NCBI RefSeq assembly: GCF_020091585.1 | Contig: NZ_CP083582.1 | Coordinates: forward strand, 4,660,536 to 4,724,535 | Direction: 5' to 3' | DNA length: 64,000 nucleotides | Origin: Kovacikia minuta CCNUW1 | GTDB lineage: Bacteria; Cyanobacteriota; Cyanobacteriia; Leptolyngbyales; Leptolyngbyaceae | Shown here: piece by piece, positions 1-9,186 of the stretch | How positions within the stretch are numbered: the first letter of the stretch is position 1 | Layout: each line of letters begins with the position of its first letter | The notes under the pieces: model-generated | The model's database searches: none | The model's input: the letters and a program-made list of their open reading frames with translations, nothing else | What the model was told of the DNA's origin: nothing | Program-made: the position numbers and the translations under genes

Positions 1-1212
1 ATGGGCATAGTGATGAGTTTCCAACGATCGCCTTTGTGTAGGCGGTTGTGAGAGACCAGTCGGGTAGCCTCACCTTTGCTACAGACTCAAGTTTCCAACG
101 ATCGCCTTTGTGTAGGCGGTTGTGAGAACGGTTGTTGGGATACAGGAAGAGATTGCGGCATTCTGTCAGTTTCCAACGATCGCCTTTGTGTAGGCGGTTG
201 TGAGATCGGTAGGCAAGATTTTATGGCTAACTGCCACAAGTTTAAGTTTCCAACGATCGCCTTTGTGTAGGCGGTTGTGAGTTTAGATGCAAATTACGTC
301 GCATTCGAGTTTGAGGATATGGAAGTTTCCAACGATCGCCTTTGTGTAGGCGGTTGTGAGCAGAGTATTGTCCAAGATATAGCTCTCACCGGAATCACAT
401 TGTTTCCAACGATCGCCTTTGTGTAGGCGGTTGTGAGTTTCCCCGATTCACAACTAATCGCTAAAGGTTCCGGTGCGTTTCCAACGATCGCCTTTGTGTA
501 GGCGGTTGTGAGATTGATCAGCATGGCGCAATTATCATCAGTAATCAAGGTTTCCAACGATCGCCTTTGTGTAGGCGGTTGTGAGACGTTCCCGGTTGAC
601 CAAACTGAGGCACCGTTTGCCAGTTGGATGGTGTAAGTTTCCAACGATCGCCTTTGTGTAGGCGGTTGTGAGCCTGGATTAATTCAGGAGTCCACAGTTT
701 CATATAGCGTTCGAGTTTCCAACGATCGCCTTTGTGTAGGCGGTTGTGAGTCAGATAAATCAGGCGACGTGCCGCAGGTTTAGTTTTCTAGGTTTCCAAC
801 GATCGCCTTTGTGTAGGCGGTTGTGAGACAACACTCACAGTAACCAACGGACATCGCCTGACGGTTGGTTTCCAACGATCGCCTTTGTGTAGGCGGTTGT
901 GAGCGCCAAAAGTGATAGCAAATCAATCTGCCCCCCGTTGTTTTCAGCAGGTTTCCAACGATCGCCTTTGTGTAGGCGGTTGTGAGAGGCAGAAGGTTGC
1001 ATCAAAGGCAGATTTAATTTTTGAACAGGTTTCCAACGATCGCCTTTGTGTAGGCGGTTGTGAGACAGCAGAGCTGCAACCGCAGTTCCCATCTCTTCCG
1101 GGTTTCCAACGATCGCCTTTGTGTAGGCGGTTGTGAGCTGCGGCACCAGATGCTACCCCTCCAACACCTCCTCCAAGTTTCCAACGATCGCCTTTGTGTA
1201 GGCGGTTGTGAG
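1..1212 (-). CRISPR. CRISPR array, 16 repeats, truncated at the window's left edge
   Basis: Sixteen identical 36-nt repeats begin GTTTCCAACGATCGCC and end GGCGGTTGTGAG on the + strand. They start at 17, 91, 169, 246, 325, 402, 477, 550, 637, 715, 792, 868, 951, 1029, 1102 and 1177. The 15 spacers are unique and 37-51 nt long; the 51-nt one is at 586-636. Bases 1-16 are the end of another spacer, so the array continues leftwards. The repeat can fold through AAC..CGCC paired with GGCGGTT. Read on the minus strand the repeat ends in GTTGGAAAC, like the 5' handle of type III/I crRNAs, so I infer leftward transcription from a leader right of 1212. The cmr operon at 2347 diverges from it. Confidence 0.98.
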
Positions 1213-1508
1213 GGTTCCTTTTGAAACCTGCTTCTAGACTAACATTCAGTACGGTTTTGCGAGGGATCGATTAAAAGCTCATTCGGCAGCTCCATATTTT
1301 AGTCCGGTTCAGGTTCAAACCCTTTCCCCATCGGCAGCCGAAGGATCAAACGGAAAAATGCACGTTAGCACGAATCGAGCTGTCCCTCGCAACAAGGGAA
1401 TCAGAAATGGCTATTACAAAATGCTAATGAGACTCTTCCTCTGCAAAGAGACTTGATTGGAAGAATCTCATATTCGCATCTGAATCAATTAATTGAAGCA
1501 TCCATCAT
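1213..1508 (-). promoter_or_regulatory. Probable CRISPR leader region
   Basis: This gene-free stretch abuts the last repeat on the side where the leader should lie if the array is transcribed leftwards. No convincing ORF is present. I see no clear promoter hexamers I would defend. The assignment rests on position and repeat orientation only. Confidence 0.45.
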
Positions 1509-1546
1509 GTTTCCAACAATCCGACTTTAACCTGTCGGGCAGGTAA
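1509..1546 (-). repeat. Solitary CRISPR-repeat-like element
   Basis: The sequence opens GTTTCCAACAATC, one base different from the array repeat's GTTTCCAACGATC. It then has its own inverted repeat, CCGAC...GTCGG, in place of the array's CGCC...GGCG. Its minus-strand end is therefore also GTTGGAAAC. No second copy follows. It looks like one repeat of a related but different CRISPR family. Confidence 0.5.
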
Positions 1547-1777
1547 TAAACCTATGATATCAGTCTTGCCCGGATATTGAATTAACCTCAATCACTTTGG
1601 ATTTTGAAGCGCACATTGATCACACGCATTTAAGTGCTCTTTTTTATTGACAAAACCCGTTCATGTAGACAGAATGAGGAAATAGTCTTTAAAGAGAAAA
1701 ACGTCATGTGAAATCAACGCTAACTCTCAACCGAATCAATTAATTGCACATCGCTCATATTTCAAAGGAGACAACGT
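1547..1777. other. Gene-free stretch upstream of the RelE-like gene
   Basis: No antitoxin-sized ORF with a ribosome binding site is visible here. The last bases hold a strong Shine-Dalgarno sequence, AAAGGAG at 1764-1770, that serves the ORF at 1778. Nothing else was recognised. Confidence 0.5.
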
Positions 1778-2101
1778 ATGACGAACCATGCGAACGATCG
1801 TAGTGGGCATTCCGCTTCAGAATTCAAGGTTGAAATTCCTCCCACTGGTAAGCGATCTATTAAGGCATTGCCTTCTAATATTCAAGAAAAAGTTTTCGCT
1901 ACTATCCAAGAATTGTCTAAGAATCCCTATCTTTCTAAGCGCGAAAAGAAGAAAGGTGGCGGTAATCTTTATGGGATTCCCGTTGGACGTTACCGGGTGA
2001 TCTACACCGTTCACGCAAAGATGAAAGTGGTAGTGGTCTTTTGGGCAGGGCATCACCAGGTCGATTTCCACCGACCGAAGTTCTGGAACAAATATCGTTA
2101 A
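1778..2101 (+). CDS. RelE/ParE-family toxin-like protein, apparently without antitoxin
   Basis: A 107-residue basic protein with the RelE/ParE superfamily signature in its second half: GIPVGRYRVIYTVH followed by VVVVFWAGHHQVDFHR, matching the strand pattern G-x-YRVIY...V..GHR. RelE toxins are ribosome-dependent mRNA interferases, while ParE toxins poison gyrase; the sequence does not settle which. AAAGGAG lies 8 bases before the ATG, which supports this start. There is no obvious cognate antitoxin immediately upstream or downstream, which is unusual for the family. It stands between the CRISPR array and the cmr operon. Confidence 0.8.
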   Translation: MTNHANDRSGHSASEFKVEIPPTGKRSIKALPSNIQEKVFATIQELSKNPYLSKREKKKGGGNLYGIPVGRYRVIYTVHAKMKVVVVFWAGHHQVDFHRPKFWNKYR

Positions 2102-2235
2102 CTCTAGCATGTAGTTCCTAGCTTGCACTGGGCATTCTAGCTAAGACAGTCAACCTATCATGTGTGGCTGACTTAGCTAGTGATGGCTATTTGCAAAGTA
2201 AATATTTAGAAACTGGAAGACCCCACTTCTACCCA

Positions 2236-2346
2236 CCTGTTATAAAGAACAAAACCCCTTTCCCTTTTTTCCCTCTTCCCCCTTCCCTCTTCCCTTTTTT
2301 CTCTCTTCCCCCTTCCCTCTTCCCTCTTCCTTCTTCCCTCTCCCCC
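2236..2346. repeat. Pyrimidine-rich heptamer-type tandem repeat before cmr2
   Basis: The tract is built of TTCCCTC/TTCCCCC-type units on the + strand and ends directly at the cmr2 ATG. The cmr2 frame stays open through it back to 2164, but the encoded Phe/Pro/Leu-rich stretch looks like repeat read-through, not protein. No Shine-Dalgarno sequence precedes the ATG. Confidence 0.8.
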
Positions 2347-3942
2347 ATGTCTCCCTACACCGCCATCACCTTCGCCCCCGTCCAGGGATTCATCGAAAAA
2401 TCCCGCAAACTGCGCGACCTTTACGGCAGTTCCTTTATCCTCTCCTACCTGGCAGAAAGCCTCTGTCAAGCCGCCCTCAAGCACCTGAATGATCCCCAGG
2501 CAGTCGTTTCCCCCTTCCTGCTCAACACGGTTCAGGGCACCCCCAACCTGGTTCTGATCCGGGGTGACTTCCCCAAATCAGAAGCCCGCCGCGCCTTCTA
2601 CACCGCCTGGAAAACCATCCTCACCGAATGTCGCCTCTGGATTGAAACCAAGCTCCCCGAATCGCAATATGGCTGGCGTTACTTCTGGCGCAAAGACTGG
2701 GACCAATGGGGCAACTACACCTGGGAATTCTTCTACGCCCAGGGAGACAGCATCCCCGCAGCCAAACAACACCTCGCCACTGCCAAACGATCGCGCGCTT
2801 GGACCGCCATCAACTGGATGGGCGAAAGCTCCACCCTCTCCGGCACCGACGCGATCGCCTGGTATGGCTTAGGGCAGCAGGCAAACAACGGCAAACGCAT
2901 CTCTCCCAAAGAACGTAGCATCAGCGACGAACAACGCCAAATCCGCGAGTTTTACCAGCATCTCAGTCAGTTCCTGCCCAACCTCATCGATCCTAACGAG
3001 CAACTCAGCATCCCCGAACTCGTCAAACGGGTAATCATGTTTCCCCAGGTTGCCGAACGCATTCCGGGATTAGTCCCGCCGCGCACATTCACCGATCTCA
3101 GTCGAGGTGCCGAAACTGCCTGGAAAGGCTGGTTCATGGGCGATGGCGATCGTGCCGGAGCCTATCTAGGCAAGCAGGATGAAGCCGGAATTCGCCAGTT
3201 CAGCCAGATTATGCGGGAATGGGGCAAAACCCTGATCGATCAGGAACAGGACTACTTACCCCAGGGACGGTTCATCTATGCCGGGGGAGACGACTTCATG
3301 GGTGTCTTTTACCCCATCACATCGCCCCTCACCGCCCAAGACTGCCTCCACTGGTTTTACAGCTTCCGCTCTCGCATCTGGCAACAGGAAACGAAACCGA
3401 TTACCTCCAGCGTTGGCTTTGTCTGGGCATCTCCCAACGTGCCCCAACGGGATGTTTTGCAACACTGCCGCGAAGCCGAGCAATCCGCCAAACAGCATGG
3501 ACGAGATCGGCTTGCCCTTCGCATCCTGTTTAGTGGTGGTAATTCCCTGGAGTGGGTCTGCCCCTGGTGGTTCCTAGAAGATGTCATGGAAGGCTACCGC
3601 GATCGCAACGGCGATTTGGGGAGTGCCAAGAACCCTAAATGGACTCATATCTACAACGATGTTGCCATTCTCGAATCTCGCCACGCCTTTGCAGGCAATC
3701 AAACTGATGTTGCGCTGGCACTCTTCGAGGTCTATTTCGGAAAAGAAAACCGAGCCACCCTGGAACAGCACCGCTGGGATACGCCTGACAAAACAGGCAT
3801 CTTAGGCAACCGGGTAGAAGACTGCAAAGACGCGGTCTCAGCAATGAATGATTGGATTATCAACTTAGCAAAAGTCGGCTTTCACCTCTCCGGCGATCGC
3901 AAAACCACCGAAACCTTACCCCAACTCACTCCAGTTTCATAA
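2347..3942 (+). CDS. cmr2: Type III-B Cas10 (Cmr2), HD-less
   Basis: Cas10 is the large subunit of the Cmr effector; target RNA binding switches on its palm domain to make cyclic oligoadenylate. I start it at the ATG beginning MSPYTAITF, since the preceding in-frame codons are heptamer repeat. That gives 531 residues. The N-terminus FAPVQGFIEKSRKLRDLYG is the first palm-type domain that normally follows the HD domain in longer Cmr2 proteins, so the HD DNase appears absent. MGDGDRAG near residue 260 and the cyclase motif GGDD at 313-316 are intact. The protein is much shorter than classical Cmr2. It is first in a five-gene operon. No cyclic-oligoadenylate-responsive CARF effector is in view. 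Confidence 0.93.
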   Translation: MSPYTAITFAPVQGFIEKSRKLRDLYGSSFILSYLAESLCQAALKHLNDPQAVVSPFLLNTVQGTPNLVLIRGDFPKSEARRAFYTAWKTILTECRLWIETKLPESQYGWRYFWRKDWDQWGNYTWEFFYAQGDSIPAAKQHLATAKRSRAWTAINWMGESSTLSGTDAIAWYGLGQQANNGKRISPKERSISDEQRQIREFYQHLSQFLPNLIDPNEQLSIPELVKRVIMFPQVAERIPGLVPPRTFTDLSRGAETAWKGWFMGDGDRAGAYLGKQDEAGIRQFSQIMREWGKTLIDQEQDYLPQGRFIYAGGDDFMGVFYPITSPLTAQDCLHWFYSFRSRIWQQETKPITSSVGFVWASPNVPQRDVLQHCREAEQSAKQHGRDRLALRILFSGGNSLEWVCPWWFLEDVMEGYRDRNGDLGSAKNPKWTHIYNDVAILESRHAFAGNQTDVALALFEVYFGKENRATLEQHRWDTPDKTGILGNRVEDCKDAVSAMNDWIINLAKVGFHLSGDRKTTETLPQLTPVS

Positions 3943-4953
<1,011 letters not shown>

Positions 4954-4989
4954 ATTTCACACACCGATTCAACTACCCAAACACACCGC

Positions 4990-5814
4990 ATGTACAAACG
5001 CGCTTACGGAATTATTGAAACCCTGGCTCCCCTCCATGTCGGTGCCAGTGCCGGAGAGGAAACCGGAAACCTCAACCTCATCTTTCGTGACCAGTTCACT
5101 CAAACCGGAGTGATTCCCGGCAGTTCCATCCGGGGACGATTCCGGGCTGATATGCGCCAGGATGAAGGCGACTCATTCGCCAGCCGCTGGTATGGACACC
5201 ATGTTGTCGAAGGGGTTCGGGATGGTGGCACAACGGAAGCCTTAGTCAAATTCGAGTATGCCTCCCTGCTCTGGTTGCCCGTTTTCTGTCCCGGTCAGCC
5301 CGTTGTCTGGATTACCTGTCCCTGGTTGTTAAAACGGTATCAACAAATTGCTGGGATCTCCGAGCCACTGCCAAAACCTTACACGGCTCCCAAAACCCTA
5401 CAGGGAAGACAGGTTGGCACAAACCGCAAAATCCTGTTCTTCAACCTGGGCTTCATGGAAATTGAACACGAAGCAGATCTGTCTCCCTGGATTCCCGCAG
5501 GTGCCCCAAACCTCAAGTCCGATAATCTGCTGGTCGTGGCAGACAATGACATCGCCATGCTGCACGATATGGCACTCTACCGCCAGAGCCGAGTCAAACT
5601 GCTGGATGAAATGAAAAAGGTGGATACCGACAAGGGAGCCTTTTTCAATGTGGAAGCTTTGCCGGAAAGCAGTGTGATGGTGTTCCCGATCGCGCTCAAA
5701 GAAACGGGTTGGAAACCTTTTGGCGATGATGCCACCCAGGAACTCTACTTTGGTGGACTGGAATCGATCGGCTTTGGTCGCTGCCGCGTGACGTTAGCAG
5801 GAGCATATAACTAA
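4990..5814 (+). CDS. cmr4: Cmr4 RAMP backbone subunit (Cas7-like)
   Basis: Cmr4 forms the helical backbone and normally cuts target RNA every six bases using an Asp in a loop near the N-terminus. The 274-residue product has LAPLHVGA, then the IPGSSIRGRFR motif at 42-52 typical of Cas7-type RAMPs, and a C-terminal GGLESIGFGRCRV glycine-rich loop. Where family members usually read G-x-(V/I)-D-x-P/I-x-R, this one reads GNLNLIFRD, putting Asn29 at the likely catalytic Asp position. If the alignment is right, target RNA cleavage may be lost or use another residue. Confidence 0.9.
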   Translation: MYKRAYGIIETLAPLHVGASAGEETGNLNLIFRDQFTQTGVIPGSSIRGRFRADMRQDEGDSFASRWYGHHVVEGVRDGGTTEALVKFEYASLLWLPVFCPGQPVVWITCPWLLKRYQQIAGISEPLPKPYTAPKTLQGRQVGTNRKILFFNLGFMEIEHEADLSPWIPAGAPNLKSDNLLVVADNDIAMLHDMALYRQSRVKLLDEMKKVDTDKGAFFNVEALPESSVMVFPIALKETGWKPFGDDATQELYFGGLESIGFGRCRVTLAGAYN

Positions 5815-5815
5815 A

Positions 5816-6211
5816 ATGGCTTGGAATTCTTACGGACTTGATCGAGAGGCACAACGGCTGGTTTTGGCTGCCAAACAGCGGGATGAAAAATCCCTCAACC
5901 AGTCCTACAAAATGCGGATGGCGGTTGCTTACGGCTTGGAACGCTTTTGGGGTGAACATCTTCGCCTTCAGGGTAAGGAGCAAACTAAATCCGATTACTG
6001 GAAAGAGACCTGGGATGCGTTGGTTAAAGTCATGGCACAGGCAGGGGTGACGCTGCCCAATGTATCGGTGCGATCGGACAACACAAAAGCGATCCAGTCG
6101 ATGTCCGAACAACTCTGGCAATTATCCTTGCAAGATCAACGGATTGCAATGGCAGTGCTAACGCAACTCTGTGACTGTATTGTTTGGTGGACTCAACGCT
6201 ACAAAGCATAA
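5816..6211 (+). CDS. cmr5: Cmr5 small alpha-helical subunit
   Basis: Cmr5 stacks along the belly of the Cmr complex. This 131-residue, predominantly helical protein has the size and position expected: it begins one base after the cmr4 stop and precedes the Cmr6/Cmr1-like gene. Recognisable traits include the basic first helix and a Trp-rich tail (CDCIVWWTQRYKA). Family identity rests on size, helical content and operon position more than on a sharp motif. Confidence 0.82.
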   Translation: MAWNSYGLDREAQRLVLAAKQRDEKSLNQSYKMRMAVAYGLERFWGEHLRLQGKEQTKSDYWKETWDALVKVMAQAGVTLPNVSVRSDNTKAIQSMSEQLWQLSLQDQRIAMAVLTQLCDCIVWWTQRYKA

Positions 6212-6297
6212 GTCCAGCTTGCATCCATCAGTTGCAAAGATTTTGCGATCGCGAACCCTCTTCTTTCTTCCCCCTTAAACCCGGAGCAACTTTCCCT

Positions 6298-7977
6298 ATG
6301 ACCGTTATCCCCGATGCTGCTAAAAAAGTCCCGCTGATGTTTCGGGCACAGACGAGTGGACGTTGTCAGCTTCAAAGACTCGTTAAAGGGCAAGAACCCG
6401 ATGCGGTTTTGTGGGCAGATGAGTGGACCGACAAAACCTATCCCGAAGCACCTGTGTTCGATGCTGAAGTGCAAACCCGTTCTTACACCTTGAGTTGGCG
6501 CTTCGTCACCAATAGCGGGCAGGATGATGGAGTCATTCGCCCTGTGATTGGGGCGAAAGGCTATCCCTTCTACCCTGGTAGCAGCATGAAGGGTATTTTC
6601 CGTCGCGCCTGCACTGCCGAACAAGCCGCTCGCTACTGTGGTAAGCCTCTTTCCGGGGGTGATTATGAACCGGGTTTGTTGCGCTTTCATGGCGGCTACC
6701 CGATTGATACAAGCTGGACAGAACATCTGGTTGACATTGTTCATCCTCAACAGGATTGGCAGGTAAAAAACGACAATAAAAACGCTGGGGCTTTCGTCCA
6801 AATCTCGCTCTACAGACCCACTCTCCAATTTGGCATTTCTAGCACAATACCCTTGGAACCCCAAGAGTGGGAGACGATTTGGAGCATCTGGGAAAAAGCC
6901 TTCTCAACGGGAATTGGTTGCCGGGTATGTGCCGGCTATGGTCAACCTGAAAATCAAGCAGGAGATCTGCTCTACAAATGTCGCCTTAAGGGTCAGGGTC
7001 AGGCTGCCAAATTGCTGGATGGCACGGGAGAGTTCCGTCCCAACGTTTTCCGGGCTGCCATTCGCGGTCATGCCCTCCGCATTTTTGGGGGACTGACCGA
7101 TGAAAGAACTGCCGATCGCCTGATTGATCAGCTTTTCGGTAGCGCAATGGATAAAGGAACCGTTGGGTTGCTGAGTCTAAATTTCCGTCCCCTGAAGTTG
7201 GAAATTGCTACCTTTGGCAAAGGTTCCTACTCCCAACCGACCTACGAGGTGGAAGGCGAGTTGATCTGGCATCTGACTCAAAAACTCAATCCGGACAAAC
7301 GCGAGGCATTAACCAAATTGATTGCTGCCCTTACCCGTTTTGCCATGCTGTTGGGCGGGTTTGGCAAATCCTGGCGACGGGCAGATCACCGTCTGTTTCT
7401 TCCAGACTACTACGATGAAGACTACAAACCCCTAATTGGCTGCCACTGGCAATGGGCAGGGGAGCGATCGCTGGCGATCGATGTCAAGGTTCGCAAATTG
7501 GACAAGGTGGGGGAATTTATCAATGAAGTGCGGCAAGCTGCCCAAATCTGGATGCAGGTTCAGGGAGTCGCTCCTACCTCCGATCGCCGCGCTCCCTGGC
7601 GAGAAAGCTGGCATCCCGATAATGTCCAGGTTTGGGGGCGTGTAGCCGAAGAGGCTGAAGACAGCGAAGCAATCCACTGGCTCCACGGACCTTACCAGGA
7701 CGCAGTTCCTAGTGCCAGAATCTCTGAAGGATCAATCTACGACACCCATATCACGGGCAAAGTTGGGCAGATCGGTCGAATCTGGCACCGCATGTACCCA
7801 GTTGTTCGCCTCAAGCCCCCTGAAAATCCTGGAAGCAAACCCCAGCCTGTGCTAACTCGGAAATACCTCGAACTCCTGACTTTCTTTCCTGACGACTCAT
7901 TAGAGTCCAAGGAGTTTTTGCAGTATCTCAGTGCTCAGGCAGATAGGGCACGAGGATTTCAAAAGCTCTGGTCATGA
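6298..7977 (+). CDS. Fused Cmr6-like and Cmr1-like RAMP protein
   Basis: One 560-residue polypeptide holds two RAMP modules. The N-terminal half has GYPFYPGSSMKGIFRRAC, a Cmr6/Cas7-type motif, and ends in a GYGQ loop. The C-terminal half has FRPNVFRAAIRGHALRIFGG and LIDQLFGSAMDKG, like Cmr1, then LLGGFGKSWRRADH, which recalls the Cmr1 glycine/arginine loop. No separate cmr1 or cmr6 gene exists nearby, so this protein probably supplies both terminal backbone subunits. The ATG at 6298 is preceded by GGAG; an upstream ATG at 6184 would overlap cmr5 by 28 bases and add 38 unconserved-looking residues. It is the last gene of the operon. Confidence 0.82.
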   Translation: MTVIPDAAKKVPLMFRAQTSGRCQLQRLVKGQEPDAVLWADEWTDKTYPEAPVFDAEVQTRSYTLSWRFVTNSGQDDGVIRPVIGAKGYPFYPGSSMKGIFRRACTAEQAARYCGKPLSGGDYEPGLLRFHGGYPIDTSWTEHLVDIVHPQQDWQVKNDNKNAGAFVQISLYRPTLQFGISSTIPLEPQEWETIWSIWEKAFSTGIGCRVCAGYGQPENQAGDLLYKCRLKGQGQAAKLLDGTGEFRPNVFRAAIRGHALRIFGGLTDERTADRLIDQLFGSAMDKGTVGLLSLNFRPLKLEIATFGKGSYSQPTYEVEGELIWHLTQKLNPDKREALTKLIAALTRFAMLLGGFGKSWRRADHRLFLPDYYDEDYKPLIGCHWQWAGERSLAIDVKVRKLDKVGEFINEVRQAAQIWMQVQGVAPTSDRRAPWRESWHPDNVQVWGRVAEEAEDSEAIHWLHGPYQDAVPSARISEGSIYDTHITGKVGQIGRIWHRMYPVVRLKPPENPGSKPQPVLTRKYLELLTFFPDDSLESKEFLQYLSAQADRARGFQKLWS

Positions 7978-8418
7978 CTTTATAATCACACCTTCCCTCA
8001 CAAAACAAATTGACATGCACGTTCAAAGACTACCCATAGAGTGGTTCAACTACTCTGGTTAGCCATGCCTCACATTCAAAAGACTCCAGCCGATTCCATC
8101 CCACTTCATCCTCTATTTCAGGAAGAGCCATTGTTCACCTCACTAATGGGGAGGAACGGTCTGTGGTTCAATAGTTGTTTGATCGCCTGCATCAAAATAA
8201 TTGGCTACAACCTGCATCTAAAAATTTTCTACTTGGATTGACAAAAAGTGAAGATTGAGTTTCGTTGCCTGACCTTTGGCTAATTGTTGTAAGCCTATGG
8301 ATGTTGGGTTTTGCAGACTCAACCCAATCTACATTCCGGTCTATCTCACTCATAATCCCAATTAACTTCCCAAATCTGCGCTTACGTCAGCGCTAGAACA
8401 ATCGCTTATTTAGAAATC
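7978..8418. other. Intergenic region after the cmr operon
   Basis: No gene with coding character was found; a 66-codon ORF here lacks a ribosome binding site and family resemblance. At 8302-8333 lies TGTTGGGTTT...CAACCCAATCTAC, the right half of the hairpin element seen complete at 9022-9136. Confidence 0.6.
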
Positions 8419-8628
8419 TTACTCTTCGGGCTCATAGATGATGAAGTCTCCTGGTTGCCAATCATAAGCGCGACAGATTTTTTCGATAACTTCTCCTGTA
8501 GGGATATAAGTTGGATCGTCACAGAGCCGATAGGCGGTTGCCCGACTTAAACCAGTATCCTGCCAGAAACGATACCGGGTGATGCCTTTTTGGCTGAGAA
8601 GTTCCATGATGCGGTTTTTTGCGCCCAT
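8419..8628 (-). CDS. Small Cro/C1-type helix-turn-helix regulator
   Basis: A 69-residue protein made of little more than an XRE-like HTH: ITRYRFWQDTGLSRATAYRL gives the two DNA-binding helices, followed by GEVIEKICRAYDWQPGDFI, typical of the C-terminal helices of this family. It is probably a small repressor. It is divergent from the hypothetical gene at 8762, with an inverted repeat between them that could be its operator. It might be the DNA-binding member of a regulatory or toxin-antitoxin pair, but no toxin was recognised. Confidence 0.85.
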   Translation of the reverse strand: MGAKNRIMELLSQKGITRYRFWQDTGLSRATAYRLCDDPTYIPTGEVIEKICRAYDWQPGDFIIYEPEE

Positions 8629-8644
8629 TCTTCCATAATGCCAG

Positions 8645-8682
8645 TATTCTCACGTTGCTCCTATGTCTATAAAATGAGAATA
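8645..8682. promoter_or_regulatory. Inverted repeat, candidate operator of the divergent HTH gene
   Basis: TATTCTCA at 8645-8652 and TGAGAATA at 8675-8682 are exact reverse complements with centres 30 bp apart, about three helical turns. They lie between the divergent starts of the HTH gene and the hypothetical gene, where a repressor would act on both. Confidence 0.5.
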
Positions 8683-8761
8683 TAGGGTAGCTAAAAAGCC
8701 ACCGCTTAAGCTTTGGTCGGCAACTGCGGTGGCTCACCCCATCTATGGAGTTGAAATCATC

Positions 8762-9010
8762 ATGACAGAAAACACCTCTGATCAAACAGCTTTTACCTGT
8801 GAGCAACCGTTGATCGACTTGCGCGATCGCCCCTCTCCCGATTTGTTGCGCGTCTTGGCGATCGACAGTCCCCAGGTTGTACAACTCTTCGTGATCACCG
8901 TTTTCAGATACGGCTATGCCAAACCCGATCAATGGTCTCCACAACTTCCGACCGTTAACCCAGGCGAAGTGATGCGGATACTGACGAAGCGAATCAGATT
9001 GACTGATTAA
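8762..9010 (+). CDS. Hypothetical protein of 82 residues
   Basis: I do not recognise a family. The start at MTENTSDQTAF is favoured over an upstream ATG at 8729 that adds 11 residues. The protein has a helical centre (SPDLLRVLAIDSPQVVQLFVITVF) and no membrane segment or Cys/His cluster. It is divergent from the HTH regulator, so co-regulation through 8645-8682 is plausible. Confidence 0.55.
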   Translation: MTENTSDQTAFTCEQPLIDLRDRPSPDLLRVLAIDSPQVVQLFVITVFRYGYAKPDQWSPQLPTVNPGEVMRILTKRIRLTD

Positions 9011-9021
9011 ATCCTAAGCAA

Positions 9022-9136
9022 CAAGAATTAAATAACATCGACTTTTGTAGGTTAGGTTGAGTCTGCGAAACCCAACATCTGCGGGGGTGTTGGGTTTCAT
9101 ACTTCAACCCAACCTACGCAGGTTATTTAATTCGCG
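9022..9136. mobile_element. MITE-like hairpin element flanked by 11-bp direct repeats
   Basis: GAATTAAATAAC at 9025-9036 is inverted at 9122-9133. Between them GTAGGTTAGGTTGAG and CAACCCAACCTAC, and AAACCCAACA and TGTTGGGTTT, form a long imperfect hairpin. ATCCTAAGCAA occurs on both sides, at 9011-9021 and 9137-9147, like a target-site duplication. No coding capacity. A half copy is at 8302-8333 and a related hairpin at 42653-42684. Confidence 0.7.
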
Positions 9137-9186
9137 ATCCTAAGCAAGAGCCTGGTAGAAGCGTCAGGCTTTTATTTAACCAGATA

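Noticed and set aside
76-1146. ORFs inside the CRISPR array with repeated VSNDRLCVGGCE or LTTAYTKAIVG peptides
   Set aside because: They are translations of the CRISPR repeat and have no independent coding evidence.
2164-2346. 61-residue N-terminal extension of Cmr2
   Set aside because: It is a Phe/Pro/Leu-rich translation of a pyrimidine repeat; the family N-terminus begins at the 2347 ATG.
8041-8241. 66-residue ORF after the cmr operon
   Set aside because: No ribosome binding site, no family likeness, and it overlaps a region with repeat remnants.
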